Under the pieces are notes generated by a model that saw nothing but the letters and a program-made list of their open reading frames with translations, was not told the DNA's origin and did no database searches. From assembly GCA_934385225.1 (NCBI GenBank), contig CAKRPQ010000001.1, positions 1 through 64,000 of the forward strand: DNA of 64,000 nucleotides, in the 5' to 3' direction. A program made the position numbers and the translations under genes. This DNA is from an uncultured Eubacteriales bacterium. Lineage in GTDB: Bacteria > Bacillota > Clostridia > Oscillospirales > CAG-272. Shown here piece by piece: positions 9,673-17,962 of this stretch (position 1 is its first letter; the number at the start of each line of letters is the position of its first letter).

Positions 9673-10860
9673 ATGAAAAACGATACGTATAAGCTATATT
9701 CAAGTCTGCCGATATACAGCCGCCACAAAACGTGGGCGGAGATAGACCTCGATGCCCTAAGGCACAATTACAGGCTGCTCGGCAGCAAGGTAAAAGGCGA
9801 AAAAAACCCGCGCATAATCTGCATTATGAAAGCGGACTCCTACGGTCACGGTGCGGACAGCTGCGCAAGAGCGCTCCTTGAAGAGGGCTGCGACTTTTTC
9901 GCCGTCTCCTGCATAGAAGAGGCTGTCGCACTCCGCAAGGTCTGCATCGAACTCGGAAAATACGCCGATATTCTTATTCTCGGCTACACGCTCCCTTACT
10001 CTGCGGGCGAGCTTTCCGCAAACAACATAATCCAGACGGTATTTTCGCCCGAATACGCGCGTGCGCTCGGCGACGAAGCAAAGCGCCAGAGGTGCCATGT
10101 GCGCGTTCACGTCAAGCTCGACACGGGTATGAACCGAATCGGGTTTGTCGCGCAGAGCGAGGAAAGCATTGAAAGGTCCGCGTGCGACATCGCAAAGGTG
10201 TGCCGCGACGGCGCTCTCATTGCGGAGGGAATGTTCACTCATTTTGCAAAAGCGGACGAGGCGGACGACTCCATGACAAGGCTTCAATACGAGCGTTTCA
10301 TCGCCGTTAAAGACGCGCTCGCCGAAAAGGGAGTAAAGATCCCGTTCCTGCATGCCTCGAACAGTGCTTCGTCCGTGCGTCACCCCGAATTTGCGCTTGA
10401 CGGCGTCCGCGAAGGAATCCTCCTCTACGGCGCGCGCGCGTCAAAATTTGCGGACCTTGACGGTCTGCGCCCCGTTATGAGCCTTAAAAGCGTCATCTCG
10501 CACATTCATACGCTCGTGCCGGGCGAAACGGTCAGCTACGGCGGAAAATATTCGTCGGATACCGAAAAAACTCTCGCAACCATTCCGATAGGCTACGCCG
10601 ACGGCTTTATCCGCGCTTACAGCGGCGCGTCGGTTTCTGTCGCGGCAAAGGGCGGAAACATCGAAGCTCCCATCGTCGGCAGAATATGTATGGATCAGTG
10701 TATGGTTGATATCACGGGAACGGAGGCGGGCGTCGGCGACGTTGTCACCCTCTTCGGCGACGATCCGAAAAGGCTTTACCGCCTTGCGGAGCTTGCGGGG
10801 ACTATCGACTACGAATGTCTGTGCCTCATTTCGGGCAGAGTTCCGAGAATATACAAATAA
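9673..10860 (+). CDS. alr: Alanine racemase
   Basis: A 395-residue fold-type III PLP enzyme that makes D-alanine for peptidoglycan. The N-terminal WAEIDLDALRHNYR, the PLP lysine (Lys53 in MKADSYGHG) and the second catalytic base (Tyr289 in VSYGGKY) are all present, as are HVKLDTGMNRIGF and the C-terminal GRICMDQCMVD. The length is normal. It follows azlD by 10 bases in the same operon. Some spore-formers also carry a spore-specific Alr, so a paralogue may exist elsewhere. Confidence 0.93.
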   Translation: MKNDTYKLYSSLPIYSRHKTWAEIDLDALRHNYRLLGSKVKGEKNPRIICIMKADSYGHGADSCARALLEEGCDFFAVSCIEEAVALRKVCIELGKYADILILGYTLPYSAGELSANNIIQTVFSPEYARALGDEAKRQRCHVRVHVKLDTGMNRIGFVAQSEESIERSACDIAKVCRDGALIAEGMFTHFAKADEADDSMTRLQYERFIAVKDALAEKGVKIPFLHASNSASSVRHPEFALDGVREGILLYGARASKFADLDGLRPVMSLKSVISHIHTLVPGETVSYGGKYSSDTEKTLATIPIGYADGFIRAYSGASVSVAAKGGNIEAPIVGRICMDQCMVDITGTEAGVGDVVTLFGDDPKRLYRLAELAGTIDYECLCLISGRVPRIYK

Positions 10861-10881
10861 AATGAAAAACTGATGTAAATT

Positions 10882-12309
10882 ATGAAGAAAAAAATTGTTA
10901 AAACACCTGTAATCACGCTTTTGCTTTTGTTTGCCGTCCTCCTTTCCTCATGCGGTGCGCGTGATGCGCACGAGGACAGACCCGAGCTTTCGCTCTCCGA
11001 CCTCGGTGTCGAAACGGGAAGCACGTCGGCACTTCTACCCGAACCGAACGCGAGCGGCGAAAAGACCGAATTTTTCGTCCTTTGCGAAAACGGCGCGGAG
11101 AGTTCGTTCGTTCCCTCAGGCGAGAGCGAAAGCGAGCTTGACAGAAAAGCCTTTGAGCGCAACGCCCGCATTGCGGACGAATACGGCATAATAATTCGCG
11201 AAATAAGCACGGGCGACATTGTGACAAAGGTCAAAAACGACGTTTTGTCGGGCAAAACCGACTACGACGCGATAGTTATGCGCGCAAAAAACGCGTCTCC
11301 GCTTATAACATCATTCAGTCTCGCAGATCTTGCGTTGCTCGGCTTTTCCCCGTCGGCAAAGGGCTATAACGAGAGCGTCATAAATTCCCTCTCGATCGCA
11401 AAAAAGCAGTATCTTGCCGTCGGTAACGCCACGCCGAGCCTGCTTCTCTCGTCTTACTGCGTCGCGCTCAACACGGAGATGTGCAAAAAAACGGGCGAAA
11501 GCGCGGAAAGCATCATTGCGGACGCCGAAAACGGGAAGTTCGATGCGGATACGATGTACCGTCTTTCCTCCGCGCTTGCGTCATCGGACGCGGGCGAGGA
11601 AATCACCAAAAGCGAGGGCGCACGCTATATAAGCGTCTCCGCGGACGATGCCTACGCGCTTTTTAACGCGGGCGGACTTGATTTTTACTCTGCGGATCCC
11701 GTCACGGACGAGTTCAGACCGCTCGAAACGAGCGAGACGACGGACGCTCTTTATGACGCTATGCTTCTCCTCTACGGCATCGACCACTCCTCCGAAAAAT
11801 TCGACTGGGAAACCGCAAAATCGGGCGTGACGCCTCTCTTCTCCGTAATGACGGTGAATGAGCTCGGCAGTCTCGTCTCCGAGGGTGCGCCTTACGTCGC
11901 GCTTCCTATGCCGAAAATGACCGCAGGGCAGGAAAATTACCGCTCGACGGCGGATACGGACACCTTTGCCTGCACAGCCGTACCCGCGGCGGCAGAGGAC
12001 GGCGCGTATGCCGTAAAGGTCATGAACCTCATATACTCCCTGTCGGACGACATTTATTCTACCGTTCGCAAGTCCGTCGCGGGAAACGAAAGAGATGCCC
12101 GCGTTTTTGACATCATAGCAAACAACACTTATGCGAGCGCGCTTGAAATTTTCGGCTGGGGAGATCTGCCGTCCTTTATGACGTCGGCGATAAACGAACA
12201 CCTAAAAACAAGCGTGTTCTCGCTCCGCGCCGCGGAAAGAATAAACGCCTCCGTCGCCGCGCTCGCAATATCCTCCGAATCCGTGAAAAACGGCACAAAG
12301 CCCGAATAA
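10882..12309 (+). CDS. Solute-binding-like lipoprotein
   Basis: A 475-residue lipoprotein with a signal peptide and lipobox (LLSSC near residues 21-25). The rest resembles the bilobal family 1 extracellular solute-binding fold: an early segment like ...IIREISTGDIVTKVKNDVLSGKTDYDAIVM, mid-protein helices, and a late ...PYVALPMPKM strand. No permease or ATPase genes are adjacent, so it may serve an unlinked sugar ABC transporter or act as a sensor. The ribosome-binding site is weak. It sits between alr and the YmdB-like gene on the same strand. Confidence 0.6.
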   Translation: MKKKIVKTPVITLLLLFAVLLSSCGARDAHEDRPELSLSDLGVETGSTSALLPEPNASGEKTEFFVLCENGAESSFVPSGESESELDRKAFERNARIADEYGIIIREISTGDIVTKVKNDVLSGKTDYDAIVMRAKNASPLITSFSLADLALLGFSPSAKGYNESVINSLSIAKKQYLAVGNATPSLLLSSYCVALNTEMCKKTGESAESIIADAENGKFDADTMYRLSSALASSDAGEEITKSEGARYISVSADDAYALFNAGGLDFYSADPVTDEFRPLETSETTDALYDAMLLLYGIDHSSEKFDWETAKSGVTPLFSVMTVNELGSLVSEGAPYVALPMPKMTAGQENYRSTADTDTFACTAVPAAAEDGAYAVKVMNLIYSLSDDIYSTVRKSVAGNERDARVFDIIANNTYASALEIFGWGDLPSFMTSAINEHLKTSVFSLRAAERINASVAALAISSESVKNGTKPE

Positions 12310-12321
12310 GAAAGGAATCCG

Positions 12322-13101
12322 ATGAAAATACTCGCAATCGGCGACGTGGTCGGACGCGCCGCACTCGATTATATAAAAAGAGAACTCCCGAACATAAGAA
12401 GCACCCTTAGCGCCGATTTTGTCGTCTGCAACGGCGAAAACGTCTGCGACATACGCGGCCTTACGCCCGCCGATGCCGACACTCTGCTTTCTTCGGGCAT
12501 CGATCTTATAACGACGGGAAATCACGTTTACGGACAGAGATCGATCTACGACAGGCTCGACGACGACGAGCGCATTATCCGTCCCTGCAACTACCCCGCC
12601 GAGGCGAGAGGAACCGGCTATACCATACTCGACGCGCTCGGTTACAGGCTTCTCTGCATAAACGCGCTCGGAACGGTCTTTCTCGACTCGCTCGACAATC
12701 CGTTCTGCGCCGTCGAAAAAATTCTTGCGCGTGAAGAGGGCAGATACGACTTTTCGCTGCTCGATTTTCACGCCGAGGCGACGTCCGAAAAGCTCGCGAT
12801 GGCTTACTTTCTCGACGGCAGAGTGAACATCGTTTTCGGAACGCACACGCACGTTCAGACGGCGGACGAAACAGTTCTGTCCCGCGGTACGGGGTACATT
12901 ACCGATCTCGGAATGACGGGTCCCGACGAAAGCATTCTCGGAACGGTGCCCGAACCCGTTATAGAGCGTTTCAGGACGCATATGCCGCACCGCTTTGCCG
13001 TTGCCGAGGGCAGAATCACACTCTGCGGTGCGCTTTTCGACCTTGACACGGGCACGGGTCGCGTCAAGACCGTTTCAAGAGTACGGTACTCCGACAAATA
13101 A
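12322..13101 (+). CDS. ymdB: YmdB-family metallophosphoesterase
   Basis: A 259-residue dimetal phosphoesterase of the YmdB/TIGR00282 family. Bacillus YmdB hydrolyses 2',3'-cyclic nucleotides and influences biofilm and motility switching. Metal-site motifs are in the usual order: GDVVGR at the N-terminus, CNGEN, GNHVYG, DFHAEATSEK and GTHTHVQTAD. The length is typical. It begins 12 bases after the lipoprotein gene and is followed by the YibE/F protein. Confidence 0.9.
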   Translation: MKILAIGDVVGRAALDYIKRELPNIRSTLSADFVVCNGENVCDIRGLTPADADTLLSSGIDLITTGNHVYGQRSIYDRLDDDERIIRPCNYPAEARGTGYTILDALGYRLLCINALGTVFLDSLDNPFCAVEKILAREEGRYDFSLLDFHAEATSEKLAMAYFLDGRVNIVFGTHTHVQTADETVLSRGTGYITDLGMTGPDESILGTVPEPVIERFRTHMPHRFAVAEGRITLCGALFDLDTGTGRVKTVSRVRYSDK

Positions 13102-13122
13102 ACCCGACAAGAGGTTTTATTT

Positions 13123-14469
13123 ATGAAAAAGGAAAAAACCGAATTTTCGGGGGTAAAAGAGTCCCCGAAAAAGAAAATAATATATCTCTTTTCCGTCGCC
13201 GCATGTATCGCCGTTCTCGTTCTGACCTACTTCGTCATCACCAAAGGAAACGGCTTTACGGACACGCTCGACACCGAATATTTGCGCGCACGCGTTACGG
13301 AGATTACGGGGCACTACGAGGACGTGGGCGAAAACGGCGAGGTACTCTCCTCCGACGTATTTTTCGAAGCGAAAATCGGAAGCGGCGCGAAAAAAGGAAC
13401 GATTGTCGAAGCGTCGCAGAATTACAGCTCATACACGCCTCTCAATCCGCGCGAGGTGAAGGAAGGCGATAAGGTTGTGCTTGCGCGTTTTGCGGGAACG
13501 GACAACTGGGTCTTTATCGACTATCTGCGCTCGGACGCTCTGCTCGCTCTGCTTGCCCTGTTTTCACTTCTCATACTCGTCTACGGGCGCGTAAAAGGCT
13601 TGAAAACACTCCTATCGTTAACACTCACCGTGGCGGCAGTCGCGTTTGTATTCTTCCCCGCGGTTCTTGACGGCAGAAACGTCAGCCTCTGGGCTGTTCT
13701 CGTATGCCTTTACATAATCGTTATGACGCTCGTTATCGTCAACGGTCTTTCGAAAATGAGTATCGCCGCCTCATGCGGCTGTATCGGCGGCGTTCTCATC
13801 TCGCTCGGTCTTACCGCACTCACCGACAGCTTCATAAAACTGTCGGGAAACTCGGACGCACATTCGATTTTCCTGCTCTACATCGGCAAAAACGGCATCG
13901 ACCTGCGCTCTCTCATCTACGCGTCGATAATAATCGGTTCTGTCGGTGCTGTCATGGACGTTGCGGTCGATATTTCCGCCGCACTAAAAGAAATTTCTCA
14001 AAAGATAGGCGAGCCGACGCCGGGCGAGCTTTTCCGTTCGGGTCTCAACATCGGGCGCGACGTTATCGGAACTATGTCTAACACGCTCGTTCTTGCCTAC
14101 ATCGGCGGCTCGATGGGAACGCTCATTCTCTACATCTACAACAACGGCGCAAGCCCGCTTTACCTTTTCAATATTGAGGCTATCGTCGTCGAAATTCTCA
14201 ACACCCTCGTCGGCAGTATCGGTATTCTTATGACGCTTCCGCTGACGGCGGCGATATGCTCGGTGCTTTACACGCACCCGTCGGTGAGAAAACGTCTGCG
14301 CGCCGAAAAAAAGGTGAAACGCGCACTTGAAGCGGCGAAAAAAAGAGCAAAAAAAGAGGCGGCAGTCTCGCCCGACGACTTTTCGGACACTCTCGACGGC
14401 GTCGGCGCGTTCGGCGGCTCGGAACAGGAAAAGGACAGCGGCGGAAAGGACGACGGTAATGGAATCTGA
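13123..14469 (+). CDS. YibE/F-family membrane protein
   Basis: A 448-residue protein with one N-terminal transmembrane helix, an extracytoplasmic beta-rich domain (about residues 45-130), then seven or so membrane helices typical of the YibE/F family (PF07907), including the MDVAVDISAALKEI segment. The C-terminal 60 residues are charged and lysine-rich. Biochemical function is unknown. The gene overlaps the next regulator gene by 11 bases, suggesting coupled expression. Confidence 0.75.
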   Translation: MKKEKTEFSGVKESPKKKIIYLFSVAACIAVLVLTYFVITKGNGFTDTLDTEYLRARVTEITGHYEDVGENGEVLSSDVFFEAKIGSGAKKGTIVEASQNYSSYTPLNPREVKEGDKVVLARFAGTDNWVFIDYLRSDALLALLALFSLLILVYGRVKGLKTLLSLTLTVAAVAFVFFPAVLDGRNVSLWAVLVCLYIIVMTLVIVNGLSKMSIAASCGCIGGVLISLGLTALTDSFIKLSGNSDAHSIFLLYIGKNGIDLRSLIYASIIIGSVGAVMDVAVDISAALKEISQKIGEPTPGELFRSGLNIGRDVIGTMSNTLVLAYIGGSMGTLILYIYNNGASPLYLFNIEAIVVEILNTLVGSIGILMTLPLTAAICSVLYTHPSVRKRLRAEKKVKRALEAAKKRAKKEAAVSPDDFSDTLDGVGAFGGSEQEKDSGGKDDGNGI

Positions 14470-15070
14470 CAAAAAAGGACGGCTTGCCGCCGTCATATCG
14501 GACGACGAATCCTTTCGAAGAATGCTCTCGCACGAGCTTACGCGGCTCGGCTTTGAAGTGACGGGAGAGGAAAGCGACACAGCCGCGAAAAAAGCGGATT
14601 TTATATTCACCGACTCGGAGGAGCCGGCGAAAAGTCCGGAATATGCCGAAAAGACCCTGCTCTTCACCGACAGCGCACGCGTTTTTCACTGCTTTGACGT
14701 GTTCCCGAAAACGTTTTCGCTCTCCGACCTTGATTTTCTCGCGGAGCTTCATTCGGGCGGCGTTCACCCCGTCCGCGAAAACACAAGGACACCCGTGATA
14801 AAGAACGACCGTGTCAGGATCGGCAAAACGGAAATAAAGCTCAGCCCCGACGAGGCGACAGTCCTTAAAGCCCTCTCGAAAGCCGAGGGGTATGTGTCGC
14901 GCGATGACCTTAACCGCCTGCTCGGACACGAGGAAAAATGCGGAAATCTTGTCGATGTTTATATCTGCCGACTGCGCAAAAAGCTCGAAAAAGCGCTCGG
15001 ATACCGCGTCATATCGACCGTCCGCGGCGTCGGCTATAAATCGGAAAGGAAATTTGAATATGAAAAATGA
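14459..15070 (+). CDS. Orphan winged-helix response-regulator-like protein with short receiver
   Basis: A 203-residue protein whose residues about 110-200 are an OmpR/PhoB-type winged helix (LSPDEATVLKALSKAEGYVSRDDLNRLL, VDVYICRLRKKLE, ISTVRGVGYK). Residues 1-95 look like a shortened receiver: an acidic pair (SDD), a possible phospho-acceptor in DFIFTDSEEP and a late lysine in FPKTFSL are kept, but the domain is about 20 residues shorter than normal. No histidine kinase is nearby. The start at 14459 lies within the end of the YibE/F gene, and its own stop lies inside the next small gene. Confidence 0.7.
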   Translation: MESDKKGRLAAVISDDESFRRMLSHELTRLGFEVTGEESDTAAKKADFIFTDSEEPAKSPEYAEKTLLFTDSARVFHCFDVFPKTFSLSDLDFLAELHSGGVHPVRENTRTPVIKNDRVRIGKTEIKLSPDEATVLKALSKAEGYVSRDDLNRLLGHEEKCGNLVDVYICRLRKKLEKALGYRVISTVRGVGYKSERKFEYEK

Positions 15071-15263
15071 ATTTGAATTTACGCTTCGTATGAATGAGGA
15101 AATGATAAAAAAATTTCTTTTCATCTCCGAAAAAGAGGGCAGAACGCCGAATAATCAGTTTCTCTTCATGCTCCGAAACAACATAGCGTACTACGAAAAG
15201 ACGAAGGGCAAATTGAAGCCGTCCGATCTTGCCGAAATCGACGTTTCGGAATTTGAAAAATAA
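15060..15263 (+). CDS. Small ribbon-helix-helix (Arc-like) protein
   Basis: A 67-residue protein with the pattern of an Arc/MetJ ribbon-helix-helix DNA-binding domain: strand FEFTLRMNEE, helix MIKKFLFISEKEG, the turn RTPNNQ, and helix FLFMLRNNIAYYEK. AGGAAA stands about 8 bases before the ATG, which lies 11 bases inside the winged-helix gene. The coupled arrangement suggests co-regulation; it may autoregulate the operon. Function is inferred from fold only. Confidence 0.6.
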   Translation: MKNEFEFTLRMNEEMIKKFLFISEKEGRTPNNQFLFMLRNNIAYYEKTKGKLKPSDLAEIDVSEFEK

Positions 15264-15271
15264 ATGAATAG

Positions 15272-15326
15272 ATCTCCTTTTCAAGGGCAAAAATTATCCT
15301 GTAAACAAAGAAAAGGAGATTTTTTT
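15272..15326 (+). terminator. Terminator whose 3' arm is the next gene's Shine-Dalgarno site
   Basis: ATCTCCTTTTC (15272-15282) pairs exactly with GAAAAGGAGAT (15310-15320), followed by six T. The 3' arm includes the GGAG used by the CotF-like gene starting at 15328, so the hairpin can both stop upstream transcripts and hide the ribosome-binding site of read-through RNA. Confidence 0.7.
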
Positions 15327-15327
15327 C

Positions 15328-15786
15328 ATGAATACACTCACAACAAAAGAAAACGGACTTCTTAAAGACCTCAAAATGCAGGAACAGCTCTGCATAGACA
15401 AGTACACAAAATACGCGTCCGAGGCAAAGTCCGCGGAGCTTTCCGCCCTCTTCACTTCGATTGCAAAGACGGAATGCGAGCATCTCAAAACGATAAACGA
15501 AATAATGGACGGCAAAGTCCCCGTAATGCCCGCGACGATAGGCAATTCGAACAATGAGCATACTTCCGCCTGCAAGTATGAGAGCGAAGAGGATAAAAAG
15601 CACGACGCATTTATGTGCAACGATATGCTCTCGACAGAAAAGCATGCGTCGAGCGTCTATGACGTCAGCGTTTTTGAGTTTATAAACCCCGAAAACAGAC
15701 GTACCCTTAACCATATCCAGGCGGAAGAACAGCAGCACGGCGAACAGCTCTATAAGTATATGTCAAATAATAATATGCAGTCGTAA
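15328..15786 (+). CDS. CotF-like spore coat / ferritin-like protein
   Basis: A 152-residue all-helical protein resembling the CotF/rubrerythrin-like family. The N-terminal helices carry Glu/His positions (KTECEHL) and the C-terminal helix carries QAEEQQHGEQLYKYM. The segment CNDMLSTEKHASSVYDVSVFEF is like the coat-associated branch found in spore-forming Clostridia. It is probably a spore coat component or small di-iron-like protein. It has its own GGAG site inside a terminator hairpin and is followed by a clear terminator. Confidence 0.65.
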   Translation: MNTLTTKENGLLKDLKMQEQLCIDKYTKYASEAKSAELSALFTSIAKTECEHLKTINEIMDGKVPVMPATIGNSNNEHTSACKYESEEDKKHDAFMCNDMLSTEKHASSVYDVSVFEFINPENRRTLNHIQAEEQQHGEQLYKYMSNNNMQS

Positions 15787-15811
15787 ATCGCAGCCGCCTA
15801 AAATATTGATT

Positions 15812-15849
15812 CTCCGCACAGCCGAAAAGAGGGTGTGCGGAGATTTTTT
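15812..15849 (+). terminator. Terminator after the CotF-like gene
   Basis: CTCCGCACA (15812-15820) pairs with TGTGCGGAG (15834-15842), followed by six T. Confidence 0.85.
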
Positions 15850-15879
15850 CTTCGTAACATATTCGTTTTTCGTGGATTT

Positions 15880-16164
15880 TCATTTCTCGTCCTCTTTCAT
15901 CTTTTCTTCAAGCTCCGCAAAATCAATGCCGTACCGTTTCTCAATGTATTCGAGCGCGCAAATGATCCCTTTGCCGACAAAAAGCTCGTTCGAGCCGAGT
16001 ATGTATTTCATATTCCGCACGGTGAACGGCGTTAGTAACTTTGATCTTGAAAAGTTGTCCTCGTTCAATTTTGTTCTGATTTTGTAGGAATTGCCCTTTT
16101 CTTTTTCCGCTCCGTCCGTCCGTGTACGGTGTCGTTTTGCTCCTACTTTCGCTCTCGCGCGCAT
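15880..16164 (-). CDS. Possible small protein of unknown function
   Basis: A 94-residue reading frame. Its second half (NMKYILGSNELFVGKGI, ALEYIEKRYGIDFAELEEKM) has a natural helical composition, while the basic N-terminal 30 residues look less protein-like, so the true start may be internal. I do not recognise a family. A minus-strand promoter-like pair lies upstream at 16286-16314. It borders the accessory island and may be a remnant. Confidence 0.35.
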   Translation of the reverse strand: MRARAKVGAKRHRTRTDGAEKEKGNSYKIRTKLNEDNFSRSKLLTPFTVRNMKYILGSNELFVGKGIICALEYIEKRYGIDFAELEEKMKEDEK

Positions 16165-16285
16165 ATATATAGTGTCGGCGTACGGTGGTAACGCACATTT
16201 TTATCCGACCTAATCTTATTTTGTAGTGTAACAATATACATTTTTAAATGAACGAAAGAATTTTTTCGCTATTTATATAGCGGTT

Positions 16286-16314
16286 TATATATTTTAAAGC
16301 GAAATAAATGTAAA
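16286..16314 (-). promoter_or_regulatory. Minus-strand promoter candidate
   Basis: TTTACA (complement of 16309-16314) and TATATA (complement of 16286-16291) with 17 bases between. It could serve the uncertain small gene ending at 15880. Confidence 0.4.
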
Positions 16315-16388
16315 ATTTCTATGAACAAATCGTGTTTTCCGATTTCAGAACAAAAAAAAATCGTAACATTCGTTTCCGATTTTTACTC

Positions 16389-16417
16389 TTGACATACGCA
16401 CAAAAAAATGCTATAAT
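16389..16417 (+). promoter_or_regulatory. Strong promoter ahead of the tRNA-Pro region
   Basis: Perfect TTGACA (16389-16394) and TATAAT (16412-16417), 17-base spacer. The first transcribed structure is the broken tRNA half at 16440; the intact tRNA-Pro has no comparable promoter directly in front of it, so it probably depends on this one. Confidence 0.8.
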
Positions 16418-16439
16418 ATGTAAATGCAATATGTCATAT

Positions 16440-16477
16440 CGGGGTGTGGCGCAGCTGGTAGCGCGCGAAGTTTGGGA
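16440..16477 (+). pseudogene. Truncated 5' half of tRNA-Pro(UGG)
   Basis: Positions 16440-16477 match the intact tRNA-Pro at 16657-16694 with one mismatch (16469). The copy holds the 5' acceptor strand, whole D-arm and anticodon loop TTTGGGA. After that the sequence diverges: the 3' anticodon arm, T-arm and acceptor strand are absent. Confidence 0.8.
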
Positions 16478-16571
16478 GCGTGTGACCGCCTCGTGAGCCG
16501 ACCGCCGAAAGCTCGCAAAATCTCCGTTTTTCTCGCGTTTCCTCGCTTTTCCGCCGCCGTGTGTTTCGGAA

Positions 16572-16617
16572 AAAACTTTTGACCACAGATAAAACTTTTG
16601 ACCACAGATTTGACCAC
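16572..16617 (+). repeat. 19-bp tandem direct repeat plus partial third copy
   Basis: AAAACTTTTGACCACAGAT occurs at 16572-16590 and again at 16591-16609 without a gap, followed by TTGACCAC at 16610-16617. It lies between the broken and the intact tRNA-Pro copies. Confidence 0.85.
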
Positions 16618-16656
16618 TTACGGATTAGACCGCAAAAACCGAATATTTTCACCAAT

Positions 16657-16732
16657 CGGGGTGTGGCGCAGCTGGTAGCGCGCGACGTTTGGGACGTCGA
16701 TGCCGTCGGTTCGAATCCGGCCACTCCGACCA
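16657..16732 (+). tRNA. tRNA-Pro (anticodon UGG)
   Basis: A complete 76-base cloverleaf: acceptor CGGGGTG/CACTCCG (one G-U), D-stem GCGC/GCGC, anticodon stem CGACG/CGTCG with loop TTTGGGA (anticodon TGG at 16690-16692), T-arm GTCGG-TTCGAAT-CCGGC, discriminator A and an encoded CCA at 16730-16732. Confidence 0.95.
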
Positions 16733-16813
16733 AAAAACGCGGTTTTGACCGCATGAAAGCCGCAAAGTTGGGTTACTTTGCGGCTTTTTATCACATCAAG
16801 AAAGGATTATGCA

Positions 16814-17917
16814 ATGATTATTTTAAGACAAGGCAAGGCTAAAAGGATTTTGGATGGGTCCATAAATAGCGCCCTAACCGCCGTTGAAACATATAATCGC
16901 CCTCGTACTTTGTTTAGAATCGAAAATTATATAGTCCTTATGATTATTGCTTGGACAAAATTATTTCATGCCTTCTTTCAAAGCGAAATTGGCGAAAGGT
17001 ATTTTTACAAAGAAAAAAATGGGCGCTATAAAAAAATTGATGGTGAAAAGAAAGCTTGGGAGTTAACTGAGTGCATTAGAGAATATCAGAAATTAAGAAA
17101 ATCCTATTCCAATCTGTCAGAAGCAACCGTTGCTAATTTAAACTTTTTCATTGGGTTGCGTAATAAAATTGAACATCGATATTGGGACGGATCATCATTG
17201 GATATTCTTCTTTTTGGTGAATGTCAAGCACTATTGTTTAATTACGAAACCTTGATGGTAACGTTATTTGGCGATGATTATTCAATAAACACATGTCTTG
17301 CGTATGCTCTTCAATTTTCACACTTACGTGCCCAAGAGCAAATAAAAGCGCAAAGAGATTTATTGTCAAAAGATATGCAAGACATAAAAAAATACATTGA
17401 CAAATATAAAACCGATTTGCCACAAGAAATTTTTGACAGTCAAGAGTACAGCATAAAACTATTACAAATCCCTAAAATAAGTAACGCCAATCGCCACGAT
17501 TTGTCTGTCGAGTTCGTCAATTGGAATACTTTGAATGATGAAGATAGAGAAAACTACAACAGAATTAGTACAATTATTAAAGACAAAGTGATTGTTCAAA
17601 GGGTATCAAATGCAAGTTTGATGCGCCCTTGCGATGTTATCAATGCCGTGAAACAGCAATCCGGGGTTAACCTATCATACAACGACCATACACTTCTTTG
17701 GAAGTGCTTTAAGGTTCGTCCACAAACAAATAGTGGTGCGAAATTTGATACGATTCCCAGATACTGTATCTACGACGAACCACACAACGATTATCTTTAC
17801 TCGGAAGATTGGGTGAGCATTATTGTTCAATTGCTTCGTGAGAGAATTATTACTAAAGAAACCATTCGTGAGTTTTGCGCTCAATCCCGAGCTATTTCCG
17901 AGTACGAATCACGTTAA
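16814..17917 (+). CDS. HEPN/DUF3644-like protein, probable RNase
   Basis: A 367-residue protein resembling the DUF3644 family (start ...ILDGSINSALTAVETYNRP, then YIVLMIIAWTKLFHAFF). Residues 116-121 are RNKIEH, an R-x4-H motif as in HEPN-domain RNases. HEPN proteins are frequent toxins and antiviral effectors that cut RNA, often tRNA. The rest (about 180-367) is unassigned, with a helical stretch near 190-230. Codon use is visibly AT-richer than all neighbours, indicating horizontal gain. The start at 16814 has AAGAAAGG upstream. It lies between tRNA-Pro and a recombinase remnant. Defence function is inferred; activity is unproven. Confidence 0.6.
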   Translation: MIILRQGKAKRILDGSINSALTAVETYNRPRTLFRIENYIVLMIIAWTKLFHAFFQSEIGERYFYKEKNGRYKKIDGEKKAWELTECIREYQKLRKSYSNLSEATVANLNFFIGLRNKIEHRYWDGSSLDILLFGECQALLFNYETLMVTLFGDDYSINTCLAYALQFSHLRAQEQIKAQRDLLSKDMQDIKKYIDKYKTDLPQEIFDSQEYSIKLLQIPKISNANRHDLSVEFVNWNTLNDEDRENYNRISTIIKDKVIVQRVSNASLMRPCDVINAVKQQSGVNLSYNDHTLLWKCFKVRPQTNSGAKFDTIPRYCIYDEPHNDYLYSEDWVSIIVQLLRERIITKETIREFCAQSRAISEYESR

Positions 17918-17962
17918 TTATTTGCGTATTTTTTCTTTGTCTACCGCAACCCCAATATTGAA

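Larger units (their letters stand above)
15850..16388. other. AT-rich intergenic stretch before the tRNA region
   Basis: Besides the uncertain small minus-strand gene, the 16.2-16.39 kb part is AT-rich and shows only short palindromes (for example CGCTATTTATATAGCG near 16268) and promoter-like boxes. No other coding sequence is supported. Confidence 0.4.

Noticed and set aside
16434..16754. A minus-strand frame reading GVAGFEPTASTSQTSRA
   Set aside because: This is the well-known false translation of a tRNA gene; it covers tRNA-Pro and its broken copy.
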